Shown: piece after piece, positions 14,945-23,336 of the stretch
Numbering within the stretch: position 1 is the first letter of the stretch
Layout: each line of letters starts with the position of its first letter
Origin: an uncultured Oscillibacter sp.
Lineage (GTDB): Bacteria; Bacillota; Clostridia; Oscillospirales; Oscillospiraceae
Assembly: GCF_947654275.1 (NCBI RefSeq)
Contig: NZ_CANTJS010000004.1
Location: 1-64,000, forward strand
DNA: 64,000 bases
Direction of reading: 5' to 3'
Made by a program: the position numbers and the translations under genes
Notes under the pieces: model-generated
What the model saw: only the letters and a program-made list of their open reading frames with translations
The model's database searches: none
Told to the model about the DNA's origin: nothing

Positions 14945-17659
14945 TCAAGTCGTTACGCCGGTGTTGTTGATGAGTTTATCCAGAACGGTGTCTATGGTGG
15001 TCATCAAGCGGCAGGCGGCGTTATAGGATTTGGCATACATCATCAGGTTCATGGCCTCGTCGTTGAAGTCCACGGAGGATACACTGGCCCGGTTGGTGTC
15101 AATCTGGAGTGTGGACTTGTAAGAGGTGGTAAGAGAATTATTGGTCACATCCTGGTCATTGCCCAGAATTCCGCCCATATTCTCCCACATCTCACTGAAG
15201 GTTCCGTTGAACATCGAGTCGCCGGTGGCGTCCCGGGTGGAGAAGAGGTCGCTGGGCACATAGTCCATCTTCGTGTGGAACAGGTTCTGCATGTGGAGAA
15301 TGTTCTTGCTGTCTCCGGAGGCGGGCTCCGACTCGCCGGGGCCGCACTCAAAGGAGCGGATGATGGAGACCGCGTTCTTGGACCAGCTGTTCGAAATACT
15401 GATATTTCCTGCTGTAATATTGGTGGTGTCGTCTCCGTTATTGTGGTTGCTGATCAGGACGCCTCCTTCAAAGATGCCCATTGTGATGGGGTTCCCATCC
15501 TCGTCGGTATAGGGCACCTCTTCCATGATCGGATTGCCATTCTGGTCAACCATCGGATTTCCGTCCTGGTCGGTCTTCTGGACCTGGTGGGTCTGAGGCT
15601 GGCTGAGATAGGCCTTCACGGCCTCGGTTCCGGTTTTGCCGGTGGCCTCCAGGGCGGTTTTGACCTCCTTGGGAAGTGCGTCCCAGACCTCCGGTTTATC
15701 CCACTTGGTATCCTTGTTCAGCTTATATTCGCCCATGACGGCATTTCCGTCGTCGTCCACCATCGGGGCGCCGGTTTCATCAAGCTTCTGGTAGGGAATG
15801 CTCACAGGCATGCCGATGACCCGGCCCGTGTCCTCGTCTACCATGGGCTCGCCGTCCTCGCCCATCACCAGGCCGATATAATTCCCCTGGTCGTCGTAGC
15901 GGTAGCCCTGGTTGGCCCCGTTGATGGCATTGGCCAGCTGATTGGCCAGCAGGTCCAGGCTCTTCTGGAAATAGGGGATGCCGCGCTTGCTGCGGGCCTT
16001 TTCGTCGCAGGAGAGGGCGTCCTCATTTGTTCCGTCAATGATGCTGGTGTCCATGAACTCGCCCTTTTCGGTGAGGAGCTCCCGATCCGCCTGGAGTGCG
16101 CCGTGAAGGTCGTTGTCATCCAGGTGGACAGGCGTGGACAGCACCTGCACGTATTCATACTTGGTGTAGATGGGAGCGCCGGTTTCGTCCTTGCCGGACT
16201 CCCGGTAGGAGACGATATGCATGTTCCCGGTGTCCGGGTCCCGGTTTTTAATGGTCTTCCCCAGGTTGTCAATGGCCTCCTGATAGGCGGCGGCGTTTCC
16301 GTCCTTCCGCAGCTCAATGGGCGTCTGCTTTTCGGTGATGTAGTGAAGATAGCCCTTGCGGTCCCGCAGCTCGGAAACCGTCATATTGAAATTGGGATTG
16401 TTGACCAGCTTGGCTTCCGACTCGTCGGCGGTGGGCTGGCCCTTTCCGTTCAGATAGGGCTTGTAGTCCGGGTTGGCCTCATAGCTGATCTGGGAGAGGT
16501 TGGGGTCCGTGGTCACAGCCCCGTCCGCATCCAGATACCACTCGTTCCCCACTGCGTTGGGCCGGGTCAGGTCCGCCTTCGGATTCAGCGTCCGGGCGGG
16601 AGCGGCCTGGGCCGGGTCGTTGGTGGGTGTGCCGTCCGCCATGAGATAGCGGGGGTTGGTGTCGCTGGGGTCCTGGGCCGCATCAAAGTTCGGGTTGGGA
16701 ATCCTGGCCTCCGCCGCGTCCTCCGGGAACATGGCGGGCTTGCCGTCGGCCCCCAGATAGGGCCAGGTGGTGGTATCCTTGGGGTCCAGCTCCCGCTTCT
16801 GGGCCACCTGGTCAATGGAAATCTGAGCGGCATAGACGCCGTCAATCAGGGTGGCGGTATCCGTCACGGAAGTGGGGTCCGGGTTGGCGTCGTCCAATTT
16901 AATGGTGATTTTCTCAACCTCCTGGCCGGGGCAGATCTCCTCCATACTGTAGGTCACGTCGATCTTTATATAGCCGGAGAGCTCGTCAATCAGCACGTTC
17001 CGCTGGTCCCGGAGCTCCAGGGCGTTGTCATCGTGGATGTCGCACTTGCGAATCTCCTCGTTCAGCTCCCGGATGCCGGTCAGAAGCCCGTTGACCTTCT
17101 CCACCTTCTCCTCCAGGCCTTTCACCGTGTTGTTATACAGCTCTTCAAGCTTTCCGGCGTAGTCGTTGAAGCGCTCCACCACCTTCTGAACGGCGGCCTT
17201 GACCTGCCGGTCAAACTCGGCGTGGCCGGTCTCGGTGGTCAGGTTGCCCAGTGCCTTGCGAATCTCCTCCAGACCGGCGCCCAGAATGCCGAAGTCGTCG
17301 CCCTCGGTCTGCTCGCCCTTGCCCACCTCGTCCAGAATGCTGGCAATCTGCTGGAGGCCGCTCAGCTTGGCATCCATGTAGCCCACATCGGCGTTGGAGC
17401 TGCGGAAGCGGATATCCAGATAGGGGTCCCGCAGCTGGGAGACGCCGGTGCACAGCACGCCCTGTCCGGTGCGGACGTCGGCGGCGTTGGCATAGCGGTC
17501 GCTTCCGCCCACGTGGAGGCTGGTCTGATCCAGCCGCTGGCGGGTATAGCCCAGCGTGTTGATGTTGGAAATGTTATTTCCCGTGATGCTCAGGCCGGTC
17601 TGGGCGGCGTAAATCGCCAGGCGCGCCTGGGTAAAGGAACCGAAAGTACCAATGGCCAT
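14945..17659 (-). CDS. flgK: Flagellar hook-associated protein FlgK (HAP1), greatly expanded
   Basis: A 904-residue FlgK; the usual length is about 450-650. Residues 1-235 are a canonical N-terminus (FGSFTQARLAIYAAQTG, ITGNNISNINTLGYTRQR), and 860-904 are a canonical C-terminus (SVDFNDEAMNLMMYAKSYNAACR). The middle carries two kinds of low-complexity repeat. Residues 296-425 have four or five copies of YL-x-ADG-x-PT with NPNF/NPDY spacers. Residues 588-728 have at least five D-x-x-G-x-P-(M/I)-V-like units. The frame is unbroken. FlgK caps the hook and carries FlgL and the filament, so the insert would be exposed on the ring surface. Confidence 0.93.
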   Translation of the reverse strand: MAIGTFGSFTQARLAIYAAQTGLSITGNNISNINTLGYTRQRLDQTSLHVGGSDRYANAADVRTGQGVLCTGVSQLRDPYLDIRFRSSNADVGYMDAKLSGLQQIASILDEVGKGEQTEGDDFGILGAGLEEIRKALGNLTTETGHAEFDRQVKAAVQKVVERFNDYAGKLEELYNNTVKGLEEKVEKVNGLLTGIRELNEEIRKCDIHDDNALELRDQRNVLIDELSGYIKIDVTYSMEEICPGQEVEKITIKLDDANPDPTSVTDTATLIDGVYAAQISIDQVAQKRELDPKDTTTWPYLGADGKPAMFPEDAAEARIPNPNFDAAQDPSDTNPRYLMADGTPTNDPAQAAPARTLNPKADLTRPNAVGNEWYLDADGAVTTDPNLSQISYEANPDYKPYLNGKGQPTADESEAKLVNNPNFNMTVSELRDRKGYLHYITEKQTPIELRKDGNAAAYQEAIDNLGKTIKNRDPDTGNMHIVSYRESGKDETGAPIYTKYEYVQVLSTPVHLDDNDLHGALQADRELLTEKGEFMDTSIIDGTNEDALSCDEKARSKRGIPYFQKSLDLLANQLANAINGANQGYRYDDQGNYIGLVMGEDGEPMVDEDTGRVIGMPVSIPYQKLDETGAPMVDDDGNAVMGEYKLNKDTKWDKPEVWDALPKEVKTALEATGKTGTEAVKAYLSQPQTHQVQKTDQDGNPMVDQNGNPIMEEVPYTDEDGNPITMGIFEGGVLISNHNNGDDTTNITAGNISISNSWSKNAVSIIRSFECGPGESEPASGDSKNILHMQNLFHTKMDYVPSDLFSTRDATGDSMFNGTFSEMWENMGGILGNDQDVTNNSLTTSYKSTLQIDTNRASVSSVDFNDEAMNLMMYAKSYNAACRLMTTIDTVLDKLINNTGVTT

Positions 17660-17698
17660 ATCAAAAAACTCCTTTTGTCATCTCACCCGGGGCCCAGC

Positions 17699-18175
17699 TC
17701 AGGCCCGGAAATCTGTTCTCATGGACGGGGGCAGCTGTACGCCCGGCCCCCGGTAGCCCGGCCCCTGGGAGGCCGGCCTGACGCCCATGGCGGCAATGGT
17801 GCTCTCCACCTCCCGGAGATTCTTCTCCAGAAGCTCCCGCGCCGTCCGGGAATGCTCCTCATAGACGCGGTAGCGCTCCTGAAGGGCGGAGACGGCCTGC
17901 CGGATCTCCTCCCGCAGGGCGGGGGGACAGCGGTCCGGCACCCTGGACAGGGGCACGTTCCGGAGCCCCAGGCCGTCCAGCAGCTTTTCTCTGGTCTGTT
18001 CCAGACCCCGGAAAAAGAGGGCCTGGGCCTGTTCCTGCCGGAGCACCTCGTCCAGGGCCACCAGATCATCCTGCTCCACGGCGGCCCTTTTCTGGTCCGC
18101 CAGGTCCGTCAGCGTCTCCAGGCCCTGACGCAGGTTTCCCAGAAAGGTCAGGTAGGAACGGAATTGTTCATCCAT
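17699..18175 (-). CDS. flgN: FlgN-family export chaperone
   Basis: A 158-residue, mostly helical protein (about 1-125) with a Gly/Pro-rich tail. Its pattern (LGNLRQGLETLTDLADQKRAAVEQDDL ... VSALQERYRVYEEHSRTARELLEKNL) fits the FlgN family of cytoplasmic chaperones. FlgN binds the C-terminal helices of FlgK and FlgL and takes them to the export gate. Its place between flgM and flgK supports the call. It begins three bases after the flgM stop. Confidence 0.85.
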   Translation of the reverse strand: MDEQFRSYLTFLGNLRQGLETLTDLADQKRAAVEQDDLVALDEVLRQEQAQALFFRGLEQTREKLLDGLGLRNVPLSRVPDRCPPALREEIRQAVSALQERYRVYEEHSRTARELLEKNLREVESTIAAMGVRPASQGPGYRGPGVQLPPSMRTDFRA

Positions 18176-18178
18176 TGT

Positions 18179-18487
18179 TTAATCCTCCGTCAGAAGCATC
18201 ATCCGACCGGCTATGGCCATGGGGTCCGGGGCGTACTCCCCGGCGGACACGGCCCGGCGGAGCTCCTGAATGTCGCCGGTGGTGGTGGCGGTCCGCACCT
18301 CGTGGGACAGTCGGCTGACCAATTCCATTTGGAAGCCGCTCTTTCCCGCGGGACGCGGAGAAAACGCCGCCGAATCATAGTTGGGTTCCACAGTGGTCCG
18401 GGCGGCGGCGCCGCGCTTTTGTGGAGTGTAGTAAGTCTTGGGCCGGGAAACAGAGGAAATGGGCCCGGAACCGGAAGAAGTCAGCAT
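18179..18487 (-). CDS. flgM: Anti-sigma-28 factor FlgM
   Basis: A 102-residue protein. The C-terminal 50 residues hold the FlgM-type region: FQMELVSRLSHEVRTATTTG, then IQELRRAVSAGEYAPDPMAIAGRMM. The N-terminal half is disordered and rich in Ser/Pro/Arg. FlgM holds SigD inactive until the hook is complete. The ATG at 18487 follows AAAGGA. It is the first gene of the operon, directly behind a SigD promoter, giving the usual autoregulatory loop with sigD at 54.6-55.4 kb. Confidence 0.88.
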   Translation of the reverse strand: MLTSSGSGPISSVSRPKTYYTPQKRGAAARTTVEPNYDSAAFSPRPAGKSGFQMELVSRLSHEVRTATTTGDIQELRRAVSAGEYAPDPMAIAGRMMLLTED

Positions 18488-18546
18488 ACAATCTCACATC
18501 CTTTACCGCAAATATCCGCAGTCAGCTTGAAATCTATTCATTATTC

Positions 18547-18573
18547 TTATCGGCCACAGGGGGAAAAAGTTAA
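18547..18573 (-). promoter_or_regulatory. SigD (sigma-28) promoter of the flgM operon
   Basis: Minus strand TTAA (18570-18573), 15-bp spacer, GCCGATAA (18547-18554). The Bacillus SigD consensus is TAAA-N15-GCCGATAA, so the -10 is exact. It lies 60 bp before the flgM start. Confidence 0.88.
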
Positions 18574-18641
18574 GAATCCCCGGTGAAAATTCTTCCTGTC
18601 CCCGGTCCTCCGCCGCCGGACGCCCCGCAGCCAGGGAAAAA

Positions 18642-18687
18642 GGCGCAAAAAAAGAGGCGCAAAAAACCCGCTCCGGAGGGAGCGGGC
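18642..18687 (-). terminator. Intrinsic terminator of cheAWRB with repeated T-tract tail
   Basis: Minus strand GCCCGCTCC-CTCC-GGAGCGGG followed by six T, then GCGCCTC, seven T and GCGCC. It ends the che operon just upstream of the flgM promoter. Confidence 0.9.
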
Positions 18688-18706
18688 TTCAGGCGTCCGG
18701 CAGGCG

Positions 18707-19756
18707 TTATCCCAGGGTTTTCAGGTGGCGGAGCAGAACGTTGGCCACGTTTTCACAGCTGGCCTGGATACAGACGGCCCCGATATCGTGGGCCACCGCA
18801 GGCATGCCGTAAACCACGCTGGATTCCTTATCCTGGCCGATGGTATACGCGCCCTTTTTCCGCATGGCGAGAAGGCCCGCCGCGCCGTCCTGGCCCATGC
18901 CGGTCATGATGATGCCCACCATTTTGCAGCGGACCACCTCGGACATGGACTGGAACATGGCGTCCACCGACGGGCGGTGTCCGCTGACCTTCTCCCCCGG
19001 CACGCAGGAAACGGTATACCGCTCCCCGATGCGCACCACCCGGCACTGAAGGTCCGCCGGAGCCACCAGGGCCAGCCCGCGGTGGAGCTCGTCGCCGTTT
19101 TTGGCCTCCCGGACCTCCATCTTGCACAGGCGGTTCAGCCGCTCGGCATACATCTGGGTGAAGCCCTTGGGCATGTGCTGGACAATCACCATGGCGGGGA
19201 TATCCGCCGGAAGGCGCTTCATGACCTCCAGGGTCGCCTCCGTTCCTCCGGTGGAGGCCCCCAGGCCCACAATCACATGGTCCAGCGCAGAAGAGGCCCC
19301 CAGCGCCGCCGGAGCGGCCAGAGGCTGCCTGGGAGCCTGAACGCCGGGCGCCGCCGCCCGGACCCGGGCCATGGAGGCAATGATGACCTTCTGGCTCAGA
19401 GCTGTGACAAAGGCGTCCTTATTGTCCTGGGGCTCCGGCTTGCGGACAAAGTCCACTGCGCCGGCGGACAGCGCATCAAAGATTTTCAGATTCAGCGAGG
19501 AGACCAGAATCATCGGAATGGGGTTGGTGGGAATATAGGATTTCAAAAAATCAATGCCGTTTTGGCCCGGCATCTCCACATCCATGGTGACGACATCGGG
19601 CTTCAGCGTGGATATCTTCAGTTTTGCATCCAGGGTGTTAATGGCATATCCGACCACCTCGATCCTGGGGTGGGCGGACAGCCCCTTAATGATGAGGCTG
19701 CGGGCCAGAGCGGAGTCATCCACCACCAGGACGCGGATCGTCTTTCCAGTTACCAC
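18707..19756 (-). CDS. cheB: Chemotaxis protein-glutamate methylesterase CheB
   Basis: A 349-residue two-domain protein. The receiver domain (1-125) has VVDDSALAR and the phospho-acceptor Asp59 (VTMDVEMPG). A linker (130-157) is rich in Ala/Pro. The methylesterase domain has Ser168 (LGASTGG), His194 (VQHMPKGF) and Asp290 (TGMGQDG). It removes methyl groups from chemoreceptors and deamidates glutamines when phosphorylated by CheA. The start is a GTG at 19756 with AAAGGAGGTG about 12 bases upstream. It is the last gene of cheA-cheW-cheR-cheB. Confidence 0.96.
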   Translation of the reverse strand: MVTGKTIRVLVVDDSALARSLIIKGLSAHPRIEVVGYAINTLDAKLKISTLKPDVVTMDVEMPGQNGIDFLKSYIPTNPIPMILVSSLNLKIFDALSAGAVDFVRKPEPQDNKDAFVTALSQKVIIASMARVRAAAPGVQAPRQPLAAPAALGASSALDHVIVGLGASTGGTEATLEVMKRLPADIPAMVIVQHMPKGFTQMYAERLNRLCKMEVREAKNGDELHRGLALVAPADLQCRVVRIGERYTVSCVPGEKVSGHRPSVDAMFQSMSEVVRCKMVGIIMTGMGQDGAAGLLAMRKKGAYTIGQDKESSVVYGMPAVAHDIGAVCIQASCENVANVLLRHLKTLG

Positions 19757-19783
19757 AACAGGAAAGCACCTCCTTTGGACTGG

Positions 19784-20620
19784 TTATTTTTGGAATGTCG
19801 CAGTAGCCAGCCGGCGGTAGGGGGCGTTCTGGCTCAGGTTCTCCGAGGCGCTGATCAGCAGATAACCGCCGGGAACCGTCGCGTCATAGAACCGCCGCAC
19901 AAGTGCGTCCTTAGTGGGCTGGTCAAAGTAAATCATCACGTTCCGGCAGAAGATGACGTCGAACTTCCGGCGGAAGCGGATGGGGTCCATCAGGTTGAAG
20001 GTCTGGAAAATCACATTGTTCCGCACGGCGGGGGTCACGGTGTAGGTGCCGTCCTTGTTGGCGGTGAAGTACTTCCGTTTCCACTCCTGGGGGATGGTAT
20101 CCGGCAGGGAGTACACCCCCCGCTTGGCGCTGGCCAGGGCCTGGGCGGAGATATCCGAGGCCAGAATGCGGGTGTCCCACTGATTGGCCTGGGCCCCCAG
20201 GTAGTCGTAGAGGAACATGGTAATGTTATAGGGCTCCTCCCCGCTGGAGCACCCGGCGCTCCAGATGGAGAGGCATTTGTCCTTCTGATGGCGGCGGACC
20301 AGCTCCGGGATGATATTCTGGCAGAAATAATCCAGGTGCTCCTTCTCCCGCATGAAGAAGGTATAGTTGGTGGTCAGCTTGTTCAGGACCAAAATGATAT
20401 CGTCGTTTTCCTTCTTTTCCAGCACGTGGCTGACAAAGTCGGAAAAATTCCGATAGCCCAGCTTCCGGATGGCCGGGGACAGCCGGCCGGTAATCAGCTG
20501 CTTTTTCTGGGTCAGGTCGATGCCGTAGGTGCTCTGTATGAACGACACCAGCCGCTTGAAGTCCGCGTCGGAGATTGTCATGGGGGCGAAGCCGCTCCCG
20601 GTCCCTTGTTTGTTTTCCAT
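19784..20620 (-). CDS. cheR: Chemotaxis methyltransferase CheR
   Basis: A 278-residue CheR of standard length. The N-terminal helical domain contains TISDADFKRLVSFIQSTYGIDL. The SAM-dependent methyltransferase domain contains WSAGCSSGEEPYNITMFL (SAM binding) and CRNVMIYFD. It methylates receptor glutamates and opposes CheB. The start is an ATG at 20620 (MENKQGTG); longer in-frame extensions run into cheW and have no ribosome site. It lies about 25 bp after cheW and 27 bp before cheB. Confidence 0.95.
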   Translation of the reverse strand: MENKQGTGSGFAPMTISDADFKRLVSFIQSTYGIDLTQKKQLITGRLSPAIRKLGYRNFSDFVSHVLEKKENDDIILVLNKLTTNYTFFMREKEHLDYFCQNIIPELVRRHQKDKCLSIWSAGCSSGEEPYNITMFLYDYLGAQANQWDTRILASDISAQALASAKRGVYSLPDTIPQEWKRKYFTANKDGTYTVTPAVRNNVIFQTFNLMDPIRFRRKFDVIFCRNVMIYFDQPTKDALVRRFYDATVPGGYLLISASENLSQNAPYRRLATATFQK

Positions 20621-20645
20621 TGTGTTTGCCTCGTCTCCTGTTTTT

Positions 20646-21140
20646 TCAGGGCTCCAGCAGCTGTTCACAGTCCAGCACCAGCATGGTGCCGCTGCCGTCG
20701 GGCAGGGTGCACATGCCGGAAACCAGCTTCTGAGCGCTCCGGGAGGGAATGGGCACAATGCTGTCCTTGGGAATGTCGATCATCGACTCCACAGAATCCA
20801 CCAGAATGCCGATCTGAGTCTCGTTGTAGTTCAGAACCACCAGGAGGCTCTCTCCGTCCTCCAGGGGGAACTTGCCCAGGCGCTGCCGGATGTCCATGAT
20901 GGGGATGATCTGTCCCCGCATGTTGAAGATGCCCCGGATATAGTCCGGCATCATGGGCAGATAGGTCACGGTGTGGTGGTTCAGAATCTCCACCACATAT
21001 TCCGCGTCCAGGCCCAGTTTCAGGTTATCTGTCACAAAAATGAGATGCTTGCGGCTCTCAATGACCTCTTCCTCCTGAGGTGCGGTCTCGTCGTATTCAC
21101 TGCTGATCTGAAACAGCGCCTCTTCCTGTACAGCCTTCAT
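20646..21140 (-). CDS. cheW: Chemotaxis coupling protein CheW
   Basis: A 164-residue CheW domain protein (core about 30-160) with IFVTDNLKLGLDAEYVVEIL, MRGQIIPIMDIRQRLG and a C-terminal MLVLDCEQLL. A 28-residue acidic N-terminal extension precedes the core. It bridges chemoreceptors and CheA. The ATG at 21140 is preceded by GAGGGAGG. A longer open frame to 21242 lies inside cheA and is not needed. Confidence 0.94.
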   Translation of the reverse strand: MKAVQEEALFQISSEYDETAPQEEEVIESRKHLIFVTDNLKLGLDAEYVVEILNHHTVTYLPMMPDYIRGIFNMRGQIIPIMDIRQRLGKFPLEDGESLLVVLNYNETQIGILVDSVESMIDIPKDSIVPIPSRSAQKLVSGMCTLPDGSGTMLVLDCEQLLEP

Positions 21141-21163
21141 CGTTTCATCCTCCCTCCGCGCTC

Positions 21164-23242
21164 TCAGACGCCGTGGGCCGCCGCGTAGAGGCCGCCCGCG
21201 TCCAGAATGATGCTGATATTGCCGTCTCCCAGGATGCTGCATCCTGTAATTCCGTAATTCTTGATGTCAAAATTGTTCACATATGTGGGGAAGGGCTTGA
21301 CAACGATCTGCTGCTCGCCCAGAAGCTCGTCGACAAACAGGCAGTAGGAGCAGTCCCCGGACTCCAGCCACAGCAGAATGCCGTCCTCAATCTCCTCGGC
21401 GCCGCCGGGGAGATTGTAGAACTCCCGGGCCCGGATGACGGGATAGTAATTGTCCATAACCTTGACCATCTCTCCGTTGACCGAGTCGTGGAGAATGTCT
21501 TTGGAGGTCATTTTCATGCTGGAGCAGATATTGTTGATGGGGATGGTGAAGATGGAGTCCCCCACAGAGACCTCCATGCCGTCCATGATGGACATGGTCA
21601 GGGGAATGCGCATGGTGGTGGTCATGCCCCGGCCCTGCTCGCTGGTGATGCTGACGGTGCCGCCCAGGCTCTCCACGCCGCTCTTCACCACGTCCATGCC
21701 CACGCCGCGGCCGGAGAACTCCGTCACTTCCTTGTTGGTGGAAAAGCCCGGGGCCATGAGGAAGTTCAGGATTTCCTTATGAGAATATTCCACATCCGGA
21801 GAGGCGATGCCGTTTTTGATGGCCTTTTTCAGTACGGCCTCGTCATTGACGCCGGCTCCGTCGTCGGAAATCTGGATGATGACCTCGCTACCGGTGTCCT
21901 GGGCGGAGAGAACCACCTCGCCCACCGGGTCCTTGCCGGCGGCAATCCGCTCCTCCGCCGTCTCCTCGATGCCGTGGTCCATGGCGTTGCGGACCATGTG
22001 CATGATGGGGTCCCCGATGGAGTCCACGATGGTTTTGTCCACCTCGGTGTCCTCTCCGATCAGGGTGAGCTTGGCCTGTTTGTTCAGCTTCTTGCACATA
22101 TCCCGGACGATGCGGTTCATCTTCTGGAAGGTGTTGGACACCGGCACCATCCGCAGGGACATGGACACGTCCTGAAGCTCGTCTGTAAGCTTGCGCAGCT
22201 CCCGGGCGGACTTGTGGAAGGCGTCCAGATTCAGACCCTTCAGGTCCGGGGAGGAGGTGACCATGGCCTCGGTAATGACAATCTCGCCCACCACGGCGGA
22301 AAGCTGGTCCAGCTTGCTCAGGTTCACGCTGATGAGGCTCTCCTTCTGGTGCTGCTGTCCGCCGCCGGCGGCCTGAACCGCGGGAGCGGGAGGAGCGGCC
22401 TTGGGCGCGGGGGCCGCGGCGGCCTCCGGCGCGGGGGCGGGTTCCTCCTCCTCCACAGGGGGGGCGGGCACATAGTCGTGGGGCTGATAGGACCGGACGG
22501 AGCCGGCGGAGCGCACCTCGGGAATGGCCTTCTCCCGGTCCGCCGCATTTTTGAACATCAGCAGGAAGCCGTTGTCAATAATGGTCTCGGCCGTGGACGC
22601 GTCGCTCTCCACCCCGGCGGGCTCATAGAGGAAATCCGCCTCGGAGCAGAAGGACTGGATGGCGGTCAGCAGCATGTAGGCCCGGAGATTTTCCATGCCG
22701 CAGCCGTCGTCAAAGAAGACCCGCAGCTCAAAGGGGAAATCCGCGTTGCCCTCTGTCGACTGGGCAGGCGCGGGGGCCGCCGCCGGAGGCGGCGCGGCGG
22801 GCGCCGGAGGCGCGGGAGCGGGCTCTGGTTCCTCCTCGCCCTTAATTTTGGCGATCAGACTATTAATATTTGCAAGGAAACTGTCGACATCCTTATTAAG
22901 GGGCTGTTCGGCCTCGACCTTTTCCATCTCCTCCCGGAAGTAGTCGATGGCATGGAACATCAGGTCAAACATGGCGGGGCGGTTCGCCTCGGAAACCACG
23001 TCCATTGTATTTTCCCGGACGATGAAGAACATGTCCTCGATCCGGTGGGCCACCGCCGCCAGGGAATCGAACTCCATCATGGCGGAGGATCCCTTGATGG
23101 TATGCATAATGCGGAAGATCTCATTCACGTTTTCCTGGGAGAAAGTATTTCCCTTTTCCGCGTCAAGAACAATATTTTCCAGTTGTTCAAGCAACGTGTT
23201 GGTCTCGTAAATATACATATCCAGAATATCGTTGCTGCTCAC
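21164..23242 (-). CDS. cheA: Chemotaxis sensor histidine kinase CheA
   Basis: A 692-residue class II histidine kinase. P1 (1-105) carries the phospho-acceptor His47 in IMHTIKGSSAMMEF. P2 (about 170-260) is flanked by two Ala/Pro linkers (about 138-162 and 258-300). P3 starts near 305, the ATPase P4 follows with HMVRNAMDHGIE and GRGVGMDVV, and the CheW-like P5 is at the end. It phosphorylates CheY, CheB and CheV. The start is a GTG at 23242 with AAGGTGG upstream. It is the first gene of cheA-W-R-B, and a weak SigD-type site precedes it. Confidence 0.97.
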   Translation of the reverse strand: MSSNDILDMYIYETNTLLEQLENIVLDAEKGNTFSQENVNEIFRIMHTIKGSSAMMEFDSLAAVAHRIEDMFFIVRENTMDVVSEANRPAMFDLMFHAIDYFREEMEKVEAEQPLNKDVDSFLANINSLIAKIKGEEEPEPAPAPPAPAAPPPAAAPAPAQSTEGNADFPFELRVFFDDGCGMENLRAYMLLTAIQSFCSEADFLYEPAGVESDASTAETIIDNGFLLMFKNAADREKAIPEVRSAGSVRSYQPHDYVPAPPVEEEEPAPAPEAAAAPAPKAAPPAPAVQAAGGGQQHQKESLISVNLSKLDQLSAVVGEIVITEAMVTSSPDLKGLNLDAFHKSARELRKLTDELQDVSMSLRMVPVSNTFQKMNRIVRDMCKKLNKQAKLTLIGEDTEVDKTIVDSIGDPIMHMVRNAMDHGIEETAEERIAAGKDPVGEVVLSAQDTGSEVIIQISDDGAGVNDEAVLKKAIKNGIASPDVEYSHKEILNFLMAPGFSTNKEVTEFSGRGVGMDVVKSGVESLGGTVSITSEQGRGMTTTMRIPLTMSIMDGMEVSVGDSIFTIPINNICSSMKMTSKDILHDSVNGEMVKVMDNYYPVIRAREFYNLPGGAEEIEDGILLWLESGDCSYCLFVDELLGEQQIVVKPFPTYVNNFDIKNYGITGCSILGDGNISIILDAGGLYAAAHGV

Positions 23243-23272
23243 GAAAACACCACCTTATAGCCTTTTTCAATT

Positions 23273-23299
23273 CTATCGACCTGATACGCTAAAAAAATA
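23273..23299 (-). promoter_or_regulatory. Candidate SigD promoter of cheA
   Basis: Minus strand TATT (23296-23299), 15-bp spacer, GTCGATAG (23273-23280). Spacing is right and the -10 differs from GCCGATAA at two positions. The candidate site before fliD has the same TATT and GTCGATA core. Confidence 0.4.
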
Positions 23300-23336
23300 A
23301 GTAGCCCATACAAGTTTTTTCTGCGAGGTGTCACGA

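Noticed and set aside
13433-17659. Frameshift or assembly fusion as the cause of the large FlgK and FlgL
   Set aside because: The frames are continuous, both ends of each protein are canonical, and the inserts share related repeats, so expansion is more likely than error.
14093-18586. A 1497-codon open frame on the plus strand opposite flgL-flgK-flgN-flgM
   Set aside because: It is an antisense shadow produced by high GC3. The product is Gly/Val/His-rich with no domain, and the minus-strand genes have clear families and ribosome sites.
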